From Labilibacter sediminis (lineage in GTDB: Bacteria; Bacteroidota; Bacteroidia; Bacteroidales; Marinilabiliaceae), in contig NZ_VCHY01000015.1 in assembly GCF_005877885.1 (NCBI RefSeq), forward strand, positions 1 through 64,000: DNA of 64,000 nucleotides, given 5' to 3'. Shown in pieces: positions 27,024 to 35,625 of this stretch. Within the stretch, counting starts at the first letter, position 1. Every line of letters begins with the position of its first letter. The notes beneath the pieces are model-generated. The model was not told the origin of the DNA. It saw only the letters and a list, made by a program, of their open reading frames with translations, and did not search any database. The position numbers were made by a program, and so were the translations under genes.

Positions 27024-28214
27024 TTAAATTAATACCAGTTTGTTATTAAGTTCATTTGCAATCAGGCTCCAGTCAAATTCGTTTTTAACAAATATTCGCG
27101 CAGCATCACGTTGTTCAAGTAAAACTTCCTTATTGCTAAGTAGTTCAATAATGTTTAGTTTAAAGGTTTCTGGTTTATCGGAGATCAAGATACTATTTTC
27201 AGGGTATTTTACACCTTCTGCACCTTTACTTGTTGAAACAACAGGAAGACCATATGCCATACTTTCCAATATTTTTAATCGGGTACCACTTCCAACGGTT
27301 AGAGGAACAATCGACAATCTGGCAGATTTATATTCATTATATAGGTTATCAACCCTACCTAAAAATAGGATTTGGCTATCATTTTTGTATTTCTTAAAAT
27401 AATCATCATCATGTCCAGATCCTATTACCTTAAGTTTGATATTGTCTATTTGACTTTTAAGTTCTTCCCAAATATGTTCCAGAAACCATAAAAGACCAGT
27501 TCGGTTAGCCACTGTATTTAAAGCGCCGCAAAACAATATTGTATTGTTGTCAGACAATTCTTTTATATATGGTTTACCAGAAATATCTACGCCATTTGGG
27601 ACAACGAAACCCTTAATTTTGTTTTTATTGATGTCTTCAAGTATTTGTTTGTCTTTTTCGCTGCATGCCAAAAAAGTATCAACCATATTATGCAGATTGT
27701 ATTCAATTTTCATTGCGTTTTCAATAACCTGCTTGCTTTTACCTTCCTCTTCATTTAGCAAATGATCAATATTATGCGCATCCAAAATATACTTTGCGTT
27801 TGGCTGATATATTTTTAGGGTTGAAAGAAGACTTAATGATCCAATATGTTCGAAAATTATAATTTCATATCTATTTTGTTTGGAAATATTTTTTACCACG
27901 TGATGAAATTCAAGCAATAGTTTATCAGCTGGTCCTTTCAAACTCTTTTTTAACCACCTATATCGTAAGGATGTTTCGAATTTTTGTGGTAACAAACCAA
28001 ACACCCCTTTCTTTAACTTAAAAGAGTCTACATTGTAGAAGTTAATGTTAGGGTTAGAGTAACCATTTTTGAAAATAATGGATTGATGTTGATATACAAG
28101 AACATCGATTTGGTTATTTTGACTTAATTTGTCCATTAGGTGAAAACAACGTAATTGACCTCCATTTTGAGGCGGGTATAGCTGTTGGTATGGTATAACA
28201 TGAAGTATCTTCAT
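27024..28214 (-). CDS. Glycosyltransferase family 4
   Basis: A 396-residue GT-B enzyme. MKILHVIPYQQLYPPQNGGQ opens the N-terminal domain. NTILFCGALNTVANRTGLLW and LTVGSGTRLKILESMAYGLP mark the C-terminal domain; the last part is the shortened E-rich motif typical of the WsaF/GT4_PimA-like branch (TRLKILE). The gaps to its neighbours are 5 and 7 bp, so it is translated within the same operon. Confidence 0.88.
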   Translation of the reverse strand: MKILHVIPYQQLYPPQNGGQLRCFHLMDKLSQNNQIDVLVYQHQSIIFKNGYSNPNINFYNVDSFKLKKGVFGLLPQKFETSLRYRWLKKSLKGPADKLLLEFHHVVKNISKQNRYEIIIFEHIGSLSLLSTLKIYQPNAKYILDAHNIDHLLNEEEGKSKQVIENAMKIEYNLHNMVDTFLACSEKDKQILEDINKNKIKGFVVPNGVDISGKPYIKELSDNNTILFCGALNTVANRTGLLWFLEHIWEELKSQIDNIKLKVIGSGHDDDYFKKYKNDSQILFLGRVDNLYNEYKSARLSIVPLTVGSGTRLKILESMAYGLPVVSTSKGAEGVKYPENSILISDKPETFKLNIIELLSNKEVLLEQRDAARIFVKNEFDWSLIANELNNKLVLI

Positions 28215-28221
28215 AGAATCG

Positions 28222-29460
28222 CTAACAAATATTTTGGGCAGACTTATGTTTTACATTTCTAAGCTCATTGGAAATAACTACTTTAGTTGTTAAACGTTTA
28301 CGGATACATTGGTCAATAAATAACAGTAGTTGTTCTTCGTCTAAGGCGTCTTCGGGAGATATTAAATCGTTATTTTTCAATTGAAAATGATTAAATAATC
28401 CTTCAAATTTACCTTGATACACAAGGCAACCGATTGGAGTTCCTTGTCCTAAACAGGCAATAGACAAATGCATGCGAGCAGTGACTACCAAATCTAAGTA
28501 TTCAACCATGCCTTTCATATCTGATGCCATAAATGCCTTGTCGATAAGATAAAGGTTATCAGGAAGTTGATTTTTGAGCTGTTGGAATAATTCAGATAAC
28601 AGTTTTAAATCGTTATTGTATTCTCTGAAATCGTGTGGGATAAGAATAAACGATATTTTTTGTTCATACTTACTGTATATTTCAGGCAATGCTTTAGCAA
28701 ATGATTGCTTAAGTTCTTCTGTTTTTGAAGGGTGATCAAATAGTTGTGGATTAACATTAATACCTATTACAAGTTGATTGTCTTCTTTCTGTTTTTTAAT
28801 CCATTGTGCAGCAGAAGTTATATGGTCTGCCTTAAATGTAGGTTCAAGAAGAAATGCCATATCTGCAGTTAAGATAGTTTGTTTATTGGGGATTAACTCT
28901 TTGAAGCGTTTTAGAGAAACATCATCCCTTAAGCAATAACGAACGGAGGAGTGCATATTTCCTAGGTTTCTGATAACTTCCGGACGTTGCCAGGCATTGA
29001 TGCTAAAACCTACAAGTGTTGTTTTTAAACCGGCATACGCTGCATGGTTTGTGATATTAATTAACCCATTTGTTAACCAACTCGCATAACAACCATCCAT
29101 CATATCGGTACCCATACAATAAAAATGTGTATACTTTGTAAAAATCGTAATAAATTTTATATGATCATTCCATCCTCCACTTTTAAAATATTTGGGAATA
29201 CTATGCCATTCGTCTATGTGTGTTAGATAGTTCCATTCTTTTTTTTCACCAAAATGGATTAAGGTTGTGGAATAACCTTTTTCTTTTAATTGATAACTGA
29301 TGGAATCTATAACAGCTTCATCCCCTATACTTCCTTCCCATGAAGGGGCAAGTATCATTGCTCTTAATTGTTTGTTGGTTCGATGTAAAGATATTTTGTT
29401 CCAAACTCTAGATATGTTAAGTATCAGGTTGAATACAATTTTCCTAAGAAAAGTCTTCAT
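28222..29460 (-). CDS. Polysaccharide pyruvyl transferase family protein
   Basis: A 412-residue protein of the CsaB/WcaK family (PS_pyruv_trans). Members transfer a pyruvyl group from phosphoenolpyruvate to a sugar, forming an acidic ketal. WEGSIGDEAVIDSISYQLKE is the N-terminal GT-B-like loop, MGTDMMDGCYASWL the mid-region, and VTARMHLSIACLGQGTPIGC the conserved C-terminal motif with the R-x-H pair. The N-terminal ~35 residues are basic and amphipathic and precede the domain. It adds negative charge, as the sulfotransferases in the same cluster would. Confidence 0.85.
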   Translation of the reverse strand: MKTFLRKIVFNLILNISRVWNKISLHRTNKQLRAMILAPSWEGSIGDEAVIDSISYQLKEKGYSTTLIHFGEKKEWNYLTHIDEWHSIPKYFKSGGWNDHIKFITIFTKYTHFYCMGTDMMDGCYASWLTNGLINITNHAAYAGLKTTLVGFSINAWQRPEVIRNLGNMHSSVRYCLRDDVSLKRFKELIPNKQTILTADMAFLLEPTFKADHITSAAQWIKKQKEDNQLVIGINVNPQLFDHPSKTEELKQSFAKALPEIYSKYEQKISFILIPHDFREYNNDLKLLSELFQQLKNQLPDNLYLIDKAFMASDMKGMVEYLDLVVTARMHLSIACLGQGTPIGCLVYQGKFEGLFNHFQLKNNDLISPEDALDEEQLLLFIDQCIRKRLTTKVVISNELRNVKHKSAQNIC

Positions 29461-29468
29461 AGATTTAA

Positions 29469-30374
29469 TTATATTTTTTTTTTGAGTTTTAATACAACAT
29501 TATTGATTAAGGTTTTAATCAGTTGTTTTTTGCCAAGGTGTTTTAATTCAAGAAAATAAGTTAATAACTTTATACTTTTGTTTTTATCAAGATTCGCCCA
29601 AAATCTTATCTTGCCAATTCGTTCAATGATGGCACTTTTATACCTCTTCTCATCTTTTAATAACTTTGGATAATTTCTATGGATGGCCTTTATTTGCAGG
29701 TCAAAAGCCATGAGTTGAAAGTATAATACCTTTGTGTAATCTTTGGTTGAGTTGTTACTGTGCCACCTAATATGTACATCGTTTTGTTGTACATGCTTAA
29801 AAGTATAACTTTCTAATGCTATTCTAAAATGAAATTCTAAATCTTCTGCACTTTTAAGGTCTGTATTATAATAACCAACGTTATTGACAATGTTTTTAGG
29901 GAATAGAATACTAGAGCAAGAACCTATTAAGGCGTTTTTTGCCAAAAAATCAAATGGATGATAGGGAGGGAGTATATATTTTTTTTCTTTAGATATTTGA
30001 CCCTTTGAATTGATATAGTCACAATGTGATGATATTACTTCATCTCCACACTCAATTAATTGAACCTGATTCCAGAGTTTATCAGGACTCCAATAATCGT
30101 CAGAATCCAGCAATGCAATATAGTTACCTTTAGCTTTTTTTATACCGGAATTTCTGGCAACAGAAGGACCCGCATTTTCCTGAGAATATAAATGTAGGTT
30201 GTTAAACTTTTCTTTTAAAGTCTGCAGTACATTAATAGAATTGTCAGTAGAGCCATCGTCAATTACTAAACACTCAATAGGTTGATGAGACTGTTGGAAA
30301 ACAGATTCAATACATTGAGTTAGGTAAGCTGCGTTATTGTAATTAGGTATTATTACCGATATATTAACTTCCAT
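29469..30374 (-). CDS. Glycosyltransferase family 2
   Basis: A 301-residue GT-A enzyme: ISVIIPNYNNAAYLTQCIES, CLVIDDGSTDNS, AGPSVARNSGI and the DxD motif in LLDSDDYW. Its ATG overlaps the stop of the upstream GT2 in a TAATG junction, a sign of translational coupling. Confidence 0.9.
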   Translation of the reverse strand: MEVNISVIIPNYNNAAYLTQCIESVFQQSHQPIECLVIDDGSTDNSINVLQTLKEKFNNLHLYSQENAGPSVARNSGIKKAKGNYIALLDSDDYWSPDKLWNQVQLIECGDEVISSHCDYINSKGQISKEKKYILPPYHPFDFLAKNALIGSCSSILFPKNIVNNVGYYNTDLKSAEDLEFHFRIALESYTFKHVQQNDVHIRWHSNNSTKDYTKVLYFQLMAFDLQIKAIHRNYPKLLKDEKRYKSAIIERIGKIRFWANLDKNKSIKLLTYFLELKHLGKKQLIKTLINNVVLKLKKKI

Positions 30375-31408
30375 TAGTGCTGTATTGATTTGTAATGGAT
30401 TACTGATTTTATAATTATACTTAAGCTTTGTTTGGCAGGTAAATATTGAAATAGAAAATAAGGAGCCTTAAATAATTCTAGAATATTATAGAACGAATAA
30501 TTTTCTCTGATAAAGTAAATTAAAGTGTTTTGTCGTAAAATATCCTTAATTTTTTTTTTAAACAGCTTGCTATTGAAGTGATTTGTTTCGTATATTTTAG
30601 TAATAACATTGTTGAGCAACCTAAAGTCTTTATATTCTTTTACTCCTCTTGTTCTCATGAAATTAAAATAAACCTCTTGTTCGTTGGGCGTTAGTTTTAT
30701 TCCCAGTTCTTTGATAATTTGATACCTAACTAGATTCGAATATTTAATTTGTAACCCACCTTTTACTTTACTAATTTGACTATCTGAGACCCTGTATCTT
30801 AATAGTACTTGTTGGATGTTGTATCCTTTACCTCTTTTTAATATCCTCTGCCAAAGTTCGTAATCCTGGGTGGTTTTAAATTCTGTATTGTATTGGGTGT
30901 TTATTATGTTACGAAACATCACAGATGGGTGTGCAAAAGGACAATTAAATAAATGTTCAATTAATATGTCTTCATGCTTTTCGGGATAATTCTTGGTCTT
31001 AGAATAACCCAAATCGCTAAATTGTTCTATTGAAGAACCACAGATGCTAATCTCAGGATCTTGCTCTAAAATAGCTACTTGTTTTTTTAGTCTTTCTGGT
31101 AGCGCTATATCATCAGAATCCATTCGCGCAATGTATTTCCCTTTTGCAAAATTTAAGGCTTTGTTTAGCGACTTAGTAAGACCCAAATTTTCATTGTTTA
31201 TAGTAAGTTTGATTCTGGAATCTGTATACGAATTGATAATGCTATTAGAATTGTCTGTAGAACAATCATCAATAATAACAAATTCAAAGTTCTTGTACGA
31301 TTGCTGCAGGATACTATTAATGGATTCTTCAAGATAGTGTTCTGCATTAAAAACCGACATAATTACTGACACCAATGGCAATTCTTTTAAGTTTATAGGC
31401 GAATCCAT
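30374..31408 (-). CDS. Glycosyltransferase family 2
   Basis: A 344-residue GT-A enzyme from the ATG at 31408. A start 111 bp further upstream is open, but it would overlap the fucosyltransferase by 127 bp and add residues with no GT2 character; the chosen start overlaps by 16 bp and begins just before LPLVSVIMSVFNAEHYLEES. VIIDDCSTDNS, LTKSLNKALNFAKGKYIARM and the metal motif DSDD are present, plus CPFAHPSVMFR typical of the WcaA/rhamnosyl branch. Confidence 0.88.
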   Translation of the reverse strand: MDSPINLKELPLVSVIMSVFNAEHYLEESINSILQQSYKNFEFVIIDDCSTDNSNSIINSYTDSRIKLTINNENLGLTKSLNKALNFAKGKYIARMDSDDIALPERLKKQVAILEQDPEISICGSSIEQFSDLGYSKTKNYPEKHEDILIEHLFNCPFAHPSVMFRNIINTQYNTEFKTTQDYELWQRILKRGKGYNIQQVLLRYRVSDSQISKVKGGLQIKYSNLVRYQIIKELGIKLTPNEQEVYFNFMRTRGVKEYKDFRLLNNVITKIYETNHFNSKLFKKKIKDILRQNTLIYFIRENYSFYNILELFKAPYFLFQYLPAKQSLSIIIKSVIHYKSIQH

Positions 31409-32280
31409 GTATGAGGTATTAAGTCTTCCGTTTGCTTGTTTTTTTCTTCTATCGCAAACCATTTGAGTGGTGCTATAACGATTTTGCTGGGAGATGTATT
31501 TAGCCAGGCACTCCACCAACTATAACTGCTATTTGCTATAATGTTATGATTACATTGGCTCATTAGGAACATATCTTCATAACCCAAAGTGTTATTAATA
31601 TCAATTAGTTTAAATCTATCTGCAATGTTAAAGTGTTCTCTTACCCATTGGTGATCGTCAGAAAAAACGAATAGTTTAAACGAAGGGACTATACTTTTTA
31701 AATAGTTTATTGCTTTAATGTAATATCCGAGCTCTAGTACGCCGTATTTTTTATTAATAGCACTTTTACTTGCATAATCTCCTCTTCGTATATGAATAGA
31801 TACTGAAGTATTTGACCTAATTTCTTCAACAAGTAATTCAAGCTGTTTTGTTGGTTTTGGAAACGAAAATTGTGCTAGTATTTCTTTTCTATACTTTATA
31901 AAGTAATTTTCGCTTTGCCAGTAACCATCTAAATATATAAAGTTTGATTTGTTACAATCTTTAATATACTCTTGTGACGATTTTAATGTGAGTGGGCGGT
32001 AGTATTTTCTGTATAAAAAGTTTTTTAATCGTTGAAAAATTCCATTGCTTTGACCAATAAAACATGCAAGGTCTTGTTTGTTTGCTTTTGAGTTTATAAT
32101 ATTTGAAAATGCATTCAAACCATAGTTTCTAGGTGTGAACCGTTCACTTTCGGATAGGTTTTGTTGAAATAAGTTTAAATCTAATTTTAAAATTTTGTTT
32201 TTTGATAAGGCTAAGGCATAGCCACATGCATACTGAAACATCTGGTTGCCTAAACCGCCACTTATTTTTACAATCAACAT
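31393..32280 (-). CDS. Alpha-1,2-fucosyltransferase family GT11
   Basis: A 295-residue GT11 enzyme of the WbsJ/FutC type. ISGGLGNQMFQYACGYALAL (6-25), HIRRGDY (GDP-fucose site), FSDDHQWV and IANSSYSWWSAWLN are all present and in the usual order and spacing. It would transfer L-fucose in alpha-1,2 linkage to a growing glycan. No GDP-fucose synthesis genes (gmd, fcl) or fkp are in the window, so the donor must be made from elsewhere. Confidence 0.92.
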   Translation of the reverse strand: MLIVKISGGLGNQMFQYACGYALALSKNKILKLDLNLFQQNLSESERFTPRNYGLNAFSNIINSKANKQDLACFIGQSNGIFQRLKNFLYRKYYRPLTLKSSQEYIKDCNKSNFIYLDGYWQSENYFIKYRKEILAQFSFPKPTKQLELLVEEIRSNTSVSIHIRRGDYASKSAINKKYGVLELGYYIKAINYLKSIVPSFKLFVFSDDHQWVREHFNIADRFKLIDINNTLGYEDMFLMSQCNHNIIANSSYSWWSAWLNTSPSKIVIAPLKWFAIEEKNKQTEDLIPHTWIRL

Positions 32281-32290
32281 AATGTATAGT

Positions 32291-33160
32291 CTATATAATT
32301 ATATACTTTTGCCAAAAATCGGATTCTCTTTTATCCCAAGCATGACAGCCAAATGGTAATTTTTTGCTATTTGTTTCATAACATATTGAGGGATAGAGTT
32401 CAAAGGCGAACTTTAATCCTTCTGAATGACAAGGGATAAGCATGTTTTTATACAGCTTTGGAGCATATTTACTCCAAAATACATCTTCGTAAATAATAAA
32501 TAGTTTGGTTAAGAATATAGAATCCTTTAAAAGAGGATAATACAACCATAAAGATGCTTTTCTCAGTTTTTTAATCTTTCCAAAGTTAAAATAGCGGAAT
32601 GGAAATGTTTTGTAATCAGGTATTATTAAATTAGTAAACCCTCTATATATTATATTGTCTTTTAACAAACTACATTTTAATCGTTTGTGAAGTTTGGTGT
32701 TAAGCACCTCCAACATAGTTGAAGTTTTTCTTAAGGAAAATCCACCATTTCCAACTCCACTTAATAAGCTGTTTCCTTTTTTTGATATCCATGGTGCCCC
32801 AATATAGTCATAGCCTTTATCGCACCAGTATTTCAATTCATCTCTAAAAACCCAAGCATCAAGTTGATAGATTAAAATATATTCATTTTCCTTAAACCGT
32901 TTATAAAACTTTGGCGATACTAATAGCTTATTATATCCTTTTATCGATGTGAAATATCCTTTGTTGAAAAATTCAAACTTAACATTAACCGATAAATACT
33001 TATTAACCAATTTGTTATATTCCCTTTTGTCGAGCCCTTCTGGTGCAAAAAAAATTATTGGATAGTGACCTAATATTTTTAAGCATTGTTCTAATGAGGC
33101 TTGCTCATTTATTGTTAATTTAGGTTTATATATTGGGATTATAATACTTACAGTAGTCAT
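32291..33160 (-). CDS. DUF5672 family protein
   Basis: A 289-residue protein. QLDAWVFRDELKYWCDKGYD, YIGAPWI and SGVGNGGFSLRK are the features I associate with DUF5672, which occurs in glycan loci and looks like a GT-A fold with the DxD replaced by LDAW. Function is unproven, a sugar-transfer role is inference. It lies 10 bp before the fucosyltransferase. Confidence 0.75.
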   Translation of the reverse strand: MTTVSIIIPIYKPKLTINEQASLEQCLKILGHYPIIFFAPEGLDKREYNKLVNKYLSVNVKFEFFNKGYFTSIKGYNKLLVSPKFYKRFKENEYILIYQLDAWVFRDELKYWCDKGYDYIGAPWISKKGNSLLSGVGNGGFSLRKTSTMLEVLNTKLHKRLKCSLLKDNIIYRGFTNLIIPDYKTFPFRYFNFGKIKKLRKASLWLYYPLLKDSIFLTKLFIIYEDVFWSKYAPKLYKNMLIPCHSEGLKFAFELYPSICYETNSKKLPFGCHAWDKRESDFWQKYIII

Positions 33161-33259
33161 TCTAAAAAAAACACAATTGTTAAACAGAAATAGTCTAATA
33201 AAATAAAAGAATCATAAATGTTAAGGGTGGGGAATTTTATGATTTTAAAATGATATTTG

Positions 33260-33873
33260 TTAATTAATTATTTGTAATTGTAAGACTTCAATTGTTTTGC
33301 GATTAAAAACATATTTGCATTTTTTATTTGCTTTTATATATGATGGTTTCAAAATTGTATTAAGATTAACTTTATTGTTCAATTGAAACCCCCATTCTTC
33401 TACCTTTTCTAGCATATTGTTATCCTCTGCATCCACTTTGTTGAAACAAAATTTACTTCTAATATTGCTATCTACAAGTTTGTTAATATATGATAGATGG
33501 TTATAATATGTCACAAGCGCATTTGAATATACTTCTCGCAATCTAGCTTTTTCTCTCTTAAGTTCAATAAATCTATATATTAATAATCTTAGCCAACCTA
33601 ATCTACTACTATGTTTTATTTGTTCAATTTTAGGCTTGAGACTTCTAATAATTAGCGAATTAATTACTTCGTTATAGTCTCTAATGACTAATAGTATTTT
33701 AGCATTGGTAATAAGTTTAAATATTCTTTTAGGTATAAGCATGTGCTAGGTTCTTTTCATCCCCATTGTGTGCTTAATTTGTTTTTTTCTTCAACAAGTT
33801 CTCGTATTCTATTTGCGTCATACTCACTCGGTTTAAAATACTCAATATTTTCAAATAGATTATATGCAATACC
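33260..33873 (-). pseudogene. Broken sulfotransferase-like gene, paralogue of 34049..34840
   Basis: Translation from 33873 reads FENIEYFKPSEYDANRIREL, then QWG-stop-KEPSTCLYLKEYL, then with a frame change NAKILLVIRDYNEVINSL. The intact neighbour has FENIESFKP, QWGWKEPRTCLFIDEYL and NAVILLIIRDYNAVINSL. So a TGG codon has become TGA at 33757..33759, and one base has been lost near 33706. The N-terminal ~75 residues with the 5'-phosphosulfate loop are missing altogether. The remaining 160-residue open frame (33260..33742) is a fragment, not a functional gene. Confidence 0.85.
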
Positions 33874-34040
33874 TATTTAGTTTTCAAAGTTTATTACAAT
33901 TGAGTATAAATCATGGGGACTTGCATCATCACCAATGTACAGAGTGAAATTTTATTGGAGTGTCTTGCAATAGATGCAAGATTTTCTTTAATGAATTCTT
34001 GTTTGCAAGCAGGGATGACTATTGCTAAAGAAGATTTCAT
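33874..34040 (-). pseudogene. N-terminal remnant of a GT2 glycosyltransferase with frameshift
   Basis: It starts with ATG at 34040, nine bases after the stop of the sulfotransferase upstream. It reads SLAIVIPACKQEFIKENLAS, then after a one-base shift near 33950 continues FTLYIGDDASPHDLYSIVIN. This is the start of a GT2 domain (VIPxxK...L.IGDDASP). The fragment stops at TAA where the sulfotransferase remnant begins, so about 55 residues of a 250-300 residue gene survive. Confidence 0.8.
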
Positions 34041-34048
34041 GCTAGAAA

Positions 34049-34840
34049 TTATAAGGATAGTAGTCGTGCTTGTAATTCTTCAATGCTTTGCCTGTCTGTT
34101 ACATATTTGCATTTGTTTTTTGCATTTATATAATTATTTTTAATGATACTTGACAACTTAATTTTATTATTAAGTTGAAATCCCAAGCTTTCAATATCAT
34201 TTGTGATTTTGTTCTCGTTTATTAAAATATCTTCAAATTTTAGGTGGATTATATTAGGTGAATTGAGTTTAAGCAATTTAGTATAGTAATGCTTTAGTGC
34301 TAACGAGTATCTATTGCCAAGCTTTCTCTTTTCTTTTTTGCCTTTTGTTACTTTGTATTTTAAAAGTCGAAGTTTACCTAAACGCCCACTATTTAATAAT
34401 GATTGTTCGATGGAGTTGACATCTCTATTTATTAAGGAATTTATTACAGCATTATAATCTCTAATAATAAGCAAAATAACTGCATTAGGTATTAATTTTA
34501 AATATTCATCAATAAATAGACATGTTCTAGGCTCTTTCCAACCCCATTGTTTATATAACGTGTTTTTTTTGTTTACTAAATCTGCAATTTTATTAACCTC
34601 TTCACATGTAGGTTTAAAGCTTTCTATATTTTCAAAACCTCCATAAGGAATATTGTGATTACGAAATATTTCTTCATGCAAATCATGAAAATCCATATCT
34701 TCAAAATGCCCATCCTTATTGGAAAAGTGAGCAGGCATTAAGTTATCTCCAATATTTAATCCACACTTCTGGAGCCATTGGGCTGTAAGCGAAGTCCCAG
34801 AACGGTGCATGCCCAGTATTATTAAAACATTATTTTCCAT
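34049..34840 (-). CDS. Sulfotransferase family protein
   Basis: A 263-residue cytoplasmic protein with the 5'-phosphosulfate-binding loop ILGMHRSGTSLTAQWL (8-23), a NKDGHFED segment, QWGWKEPRTCLFIDEYL and the 3'-phosphate region ILLIIRDYNAVINSL. Proteins of this group transfer sulfate from PAPS or share that fold. Its start overlaps the stop of nothing downstream but forms a TAATG junction with the next gene upstream. A broken paralogue lies immediately downstream, so the locus once had two. Confidence 0.82.
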   Translation of the reverse strand: MENNVLIILGMHRSGTSLTAQWLQKCGLNIGDNLMPAHFSNKDGHFEDMDFHDLHEEIFRNHNIPYGGFENIESFKPTCEEVNKIADLVNKKNTLYKQWGWKEPRTCLFIDEYLKLIPNAVILLIIRDYNAVINSLINRDVNSIEQSLLNSGRLGKLRLLKYKVTKGKKEKRKLGNRYSLALKHYYTKLLKLNSPNIIHLKFEDILINENKITNDIESLGFQLNNKIKLSSIIKNNYINAKNKCKYVTDRQSIEELQARLLSL

Positions 34841-35625
34841 TAATAAATTTTGTAACCCAATAATTCTTTAAGTTCATTATTAGAATTAATAAATATTGAT
34901 TTTAATTCCTTGCTAAATTCCTCTTTTTTGTAAGTTCCTTTATTATGAATTTTAATATTAGGTAATTCAAAGGCGGGTATCTTTAAGAAGTTACATACGT
35001 TTAAGTATTCTTCTTGAGTATTGCTATAAAAGTTTTCACTTTTGAGTATTAAAACCTGTTCATTAGGAAAGAGTTCATAGATCTCCTTTATTTGTTTTAC
35101 ATAGTAGCCTCTACTTATATATGAGTAGGTTTGGTGAGGAAAACTATAGTACTTAGGGTTTTCAAGCAACTTTTGATGTTCTTCTAGTACTATACTTTCT
35201 TGTTTAATTGCTTGTTCAAATGGTCTGATTTTTTCATTACCTCTACGTAATTCCATATGATAATGGGAAAAAGCCCTGGATAATGGCTCCCTGAGCATAA
35301 CAATTATTTTAACATTTGGAAAATCCTGTTTTATTCTTTTAAGAGATTGTGGATGGTAAATATAGTAAGGGCTTGATTCTCCTGTAATCTTTCCTTTTGC
35401 TTTCCATTTGAAAGGAAAGTGTTTAGCATACCAATTTTTACCTTTATGATAATTGTAGTCAAAATAATGGACCTCTTTGGTGCAAGCAGGGGCAATATCC
35501 GGATGTTCGGTTAAGTAGTTATATAAAGAAGTGGTACCTCCTTTTTGAACTCCAACTATAATAAAATCAGGACTTTTCCTTAATAGGGATTGAAGTGGCC
35601 TGATAAGTTTATTAATTAATTTCAT
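34840..35625 (-). CDS. Sulfotransferase domain protein (heparan-sulfate type)
   Basis: A 261-residue PAPS-dependent sulfotransferase. FIIVGVQKGGTTSLYNYLTE (21-40) is the 5'-PSB loop. TKEVHYFD, GESSPYYIYHP and VMLREPLSRAFSHYHMEL (3'-phosphate binding) follow, as in bacterial and animal carbohydrate sulfotransferases. I take the ATG at 35625, which overlaps the wzt stop as ATGA; a start 12 bp upstream is possible. With cysC at 39.8 kb it points to sulfation of the exported glycan. Confidence 0.9.
   Translation of the reverse strand: MKLINKLIRPLQSLLRKSPDFIIVGVQKGGTTSLYNYLTEHPDIAPACTKEVHYFDYNYHKGKNWYAKHFPFKWKAKGKITGESSPYYIYHPQSLKRIKQDFPNVKIIVMLREPLSRAFSHYHMELRRGNEKIRPFEQAIKQESIVLEEHQKLLENPKYYSFPHQTYSYISRGYYVKQIKEIYELFPNEQVLILKSENFYSNTQEEYLNVCNFLKIPAFELPNIKIHNKGTYKKEEFSKELKSIFINSNNELKELLGYKIY

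Noticed and set aside
31409-31519. Longer start for the GT2 at 30374..31408
   Set aside because: It would overlap the fucosyltransferase gene by 127 bp and the added residues are an out-of-phase reading of that gene's C-terminus.
33913-34143. 76-residue plus-strand open frame
   Set aside because: It is antisense to the GT2 remnant and the sulfotransferase end, which give clear homology on the minus strand.
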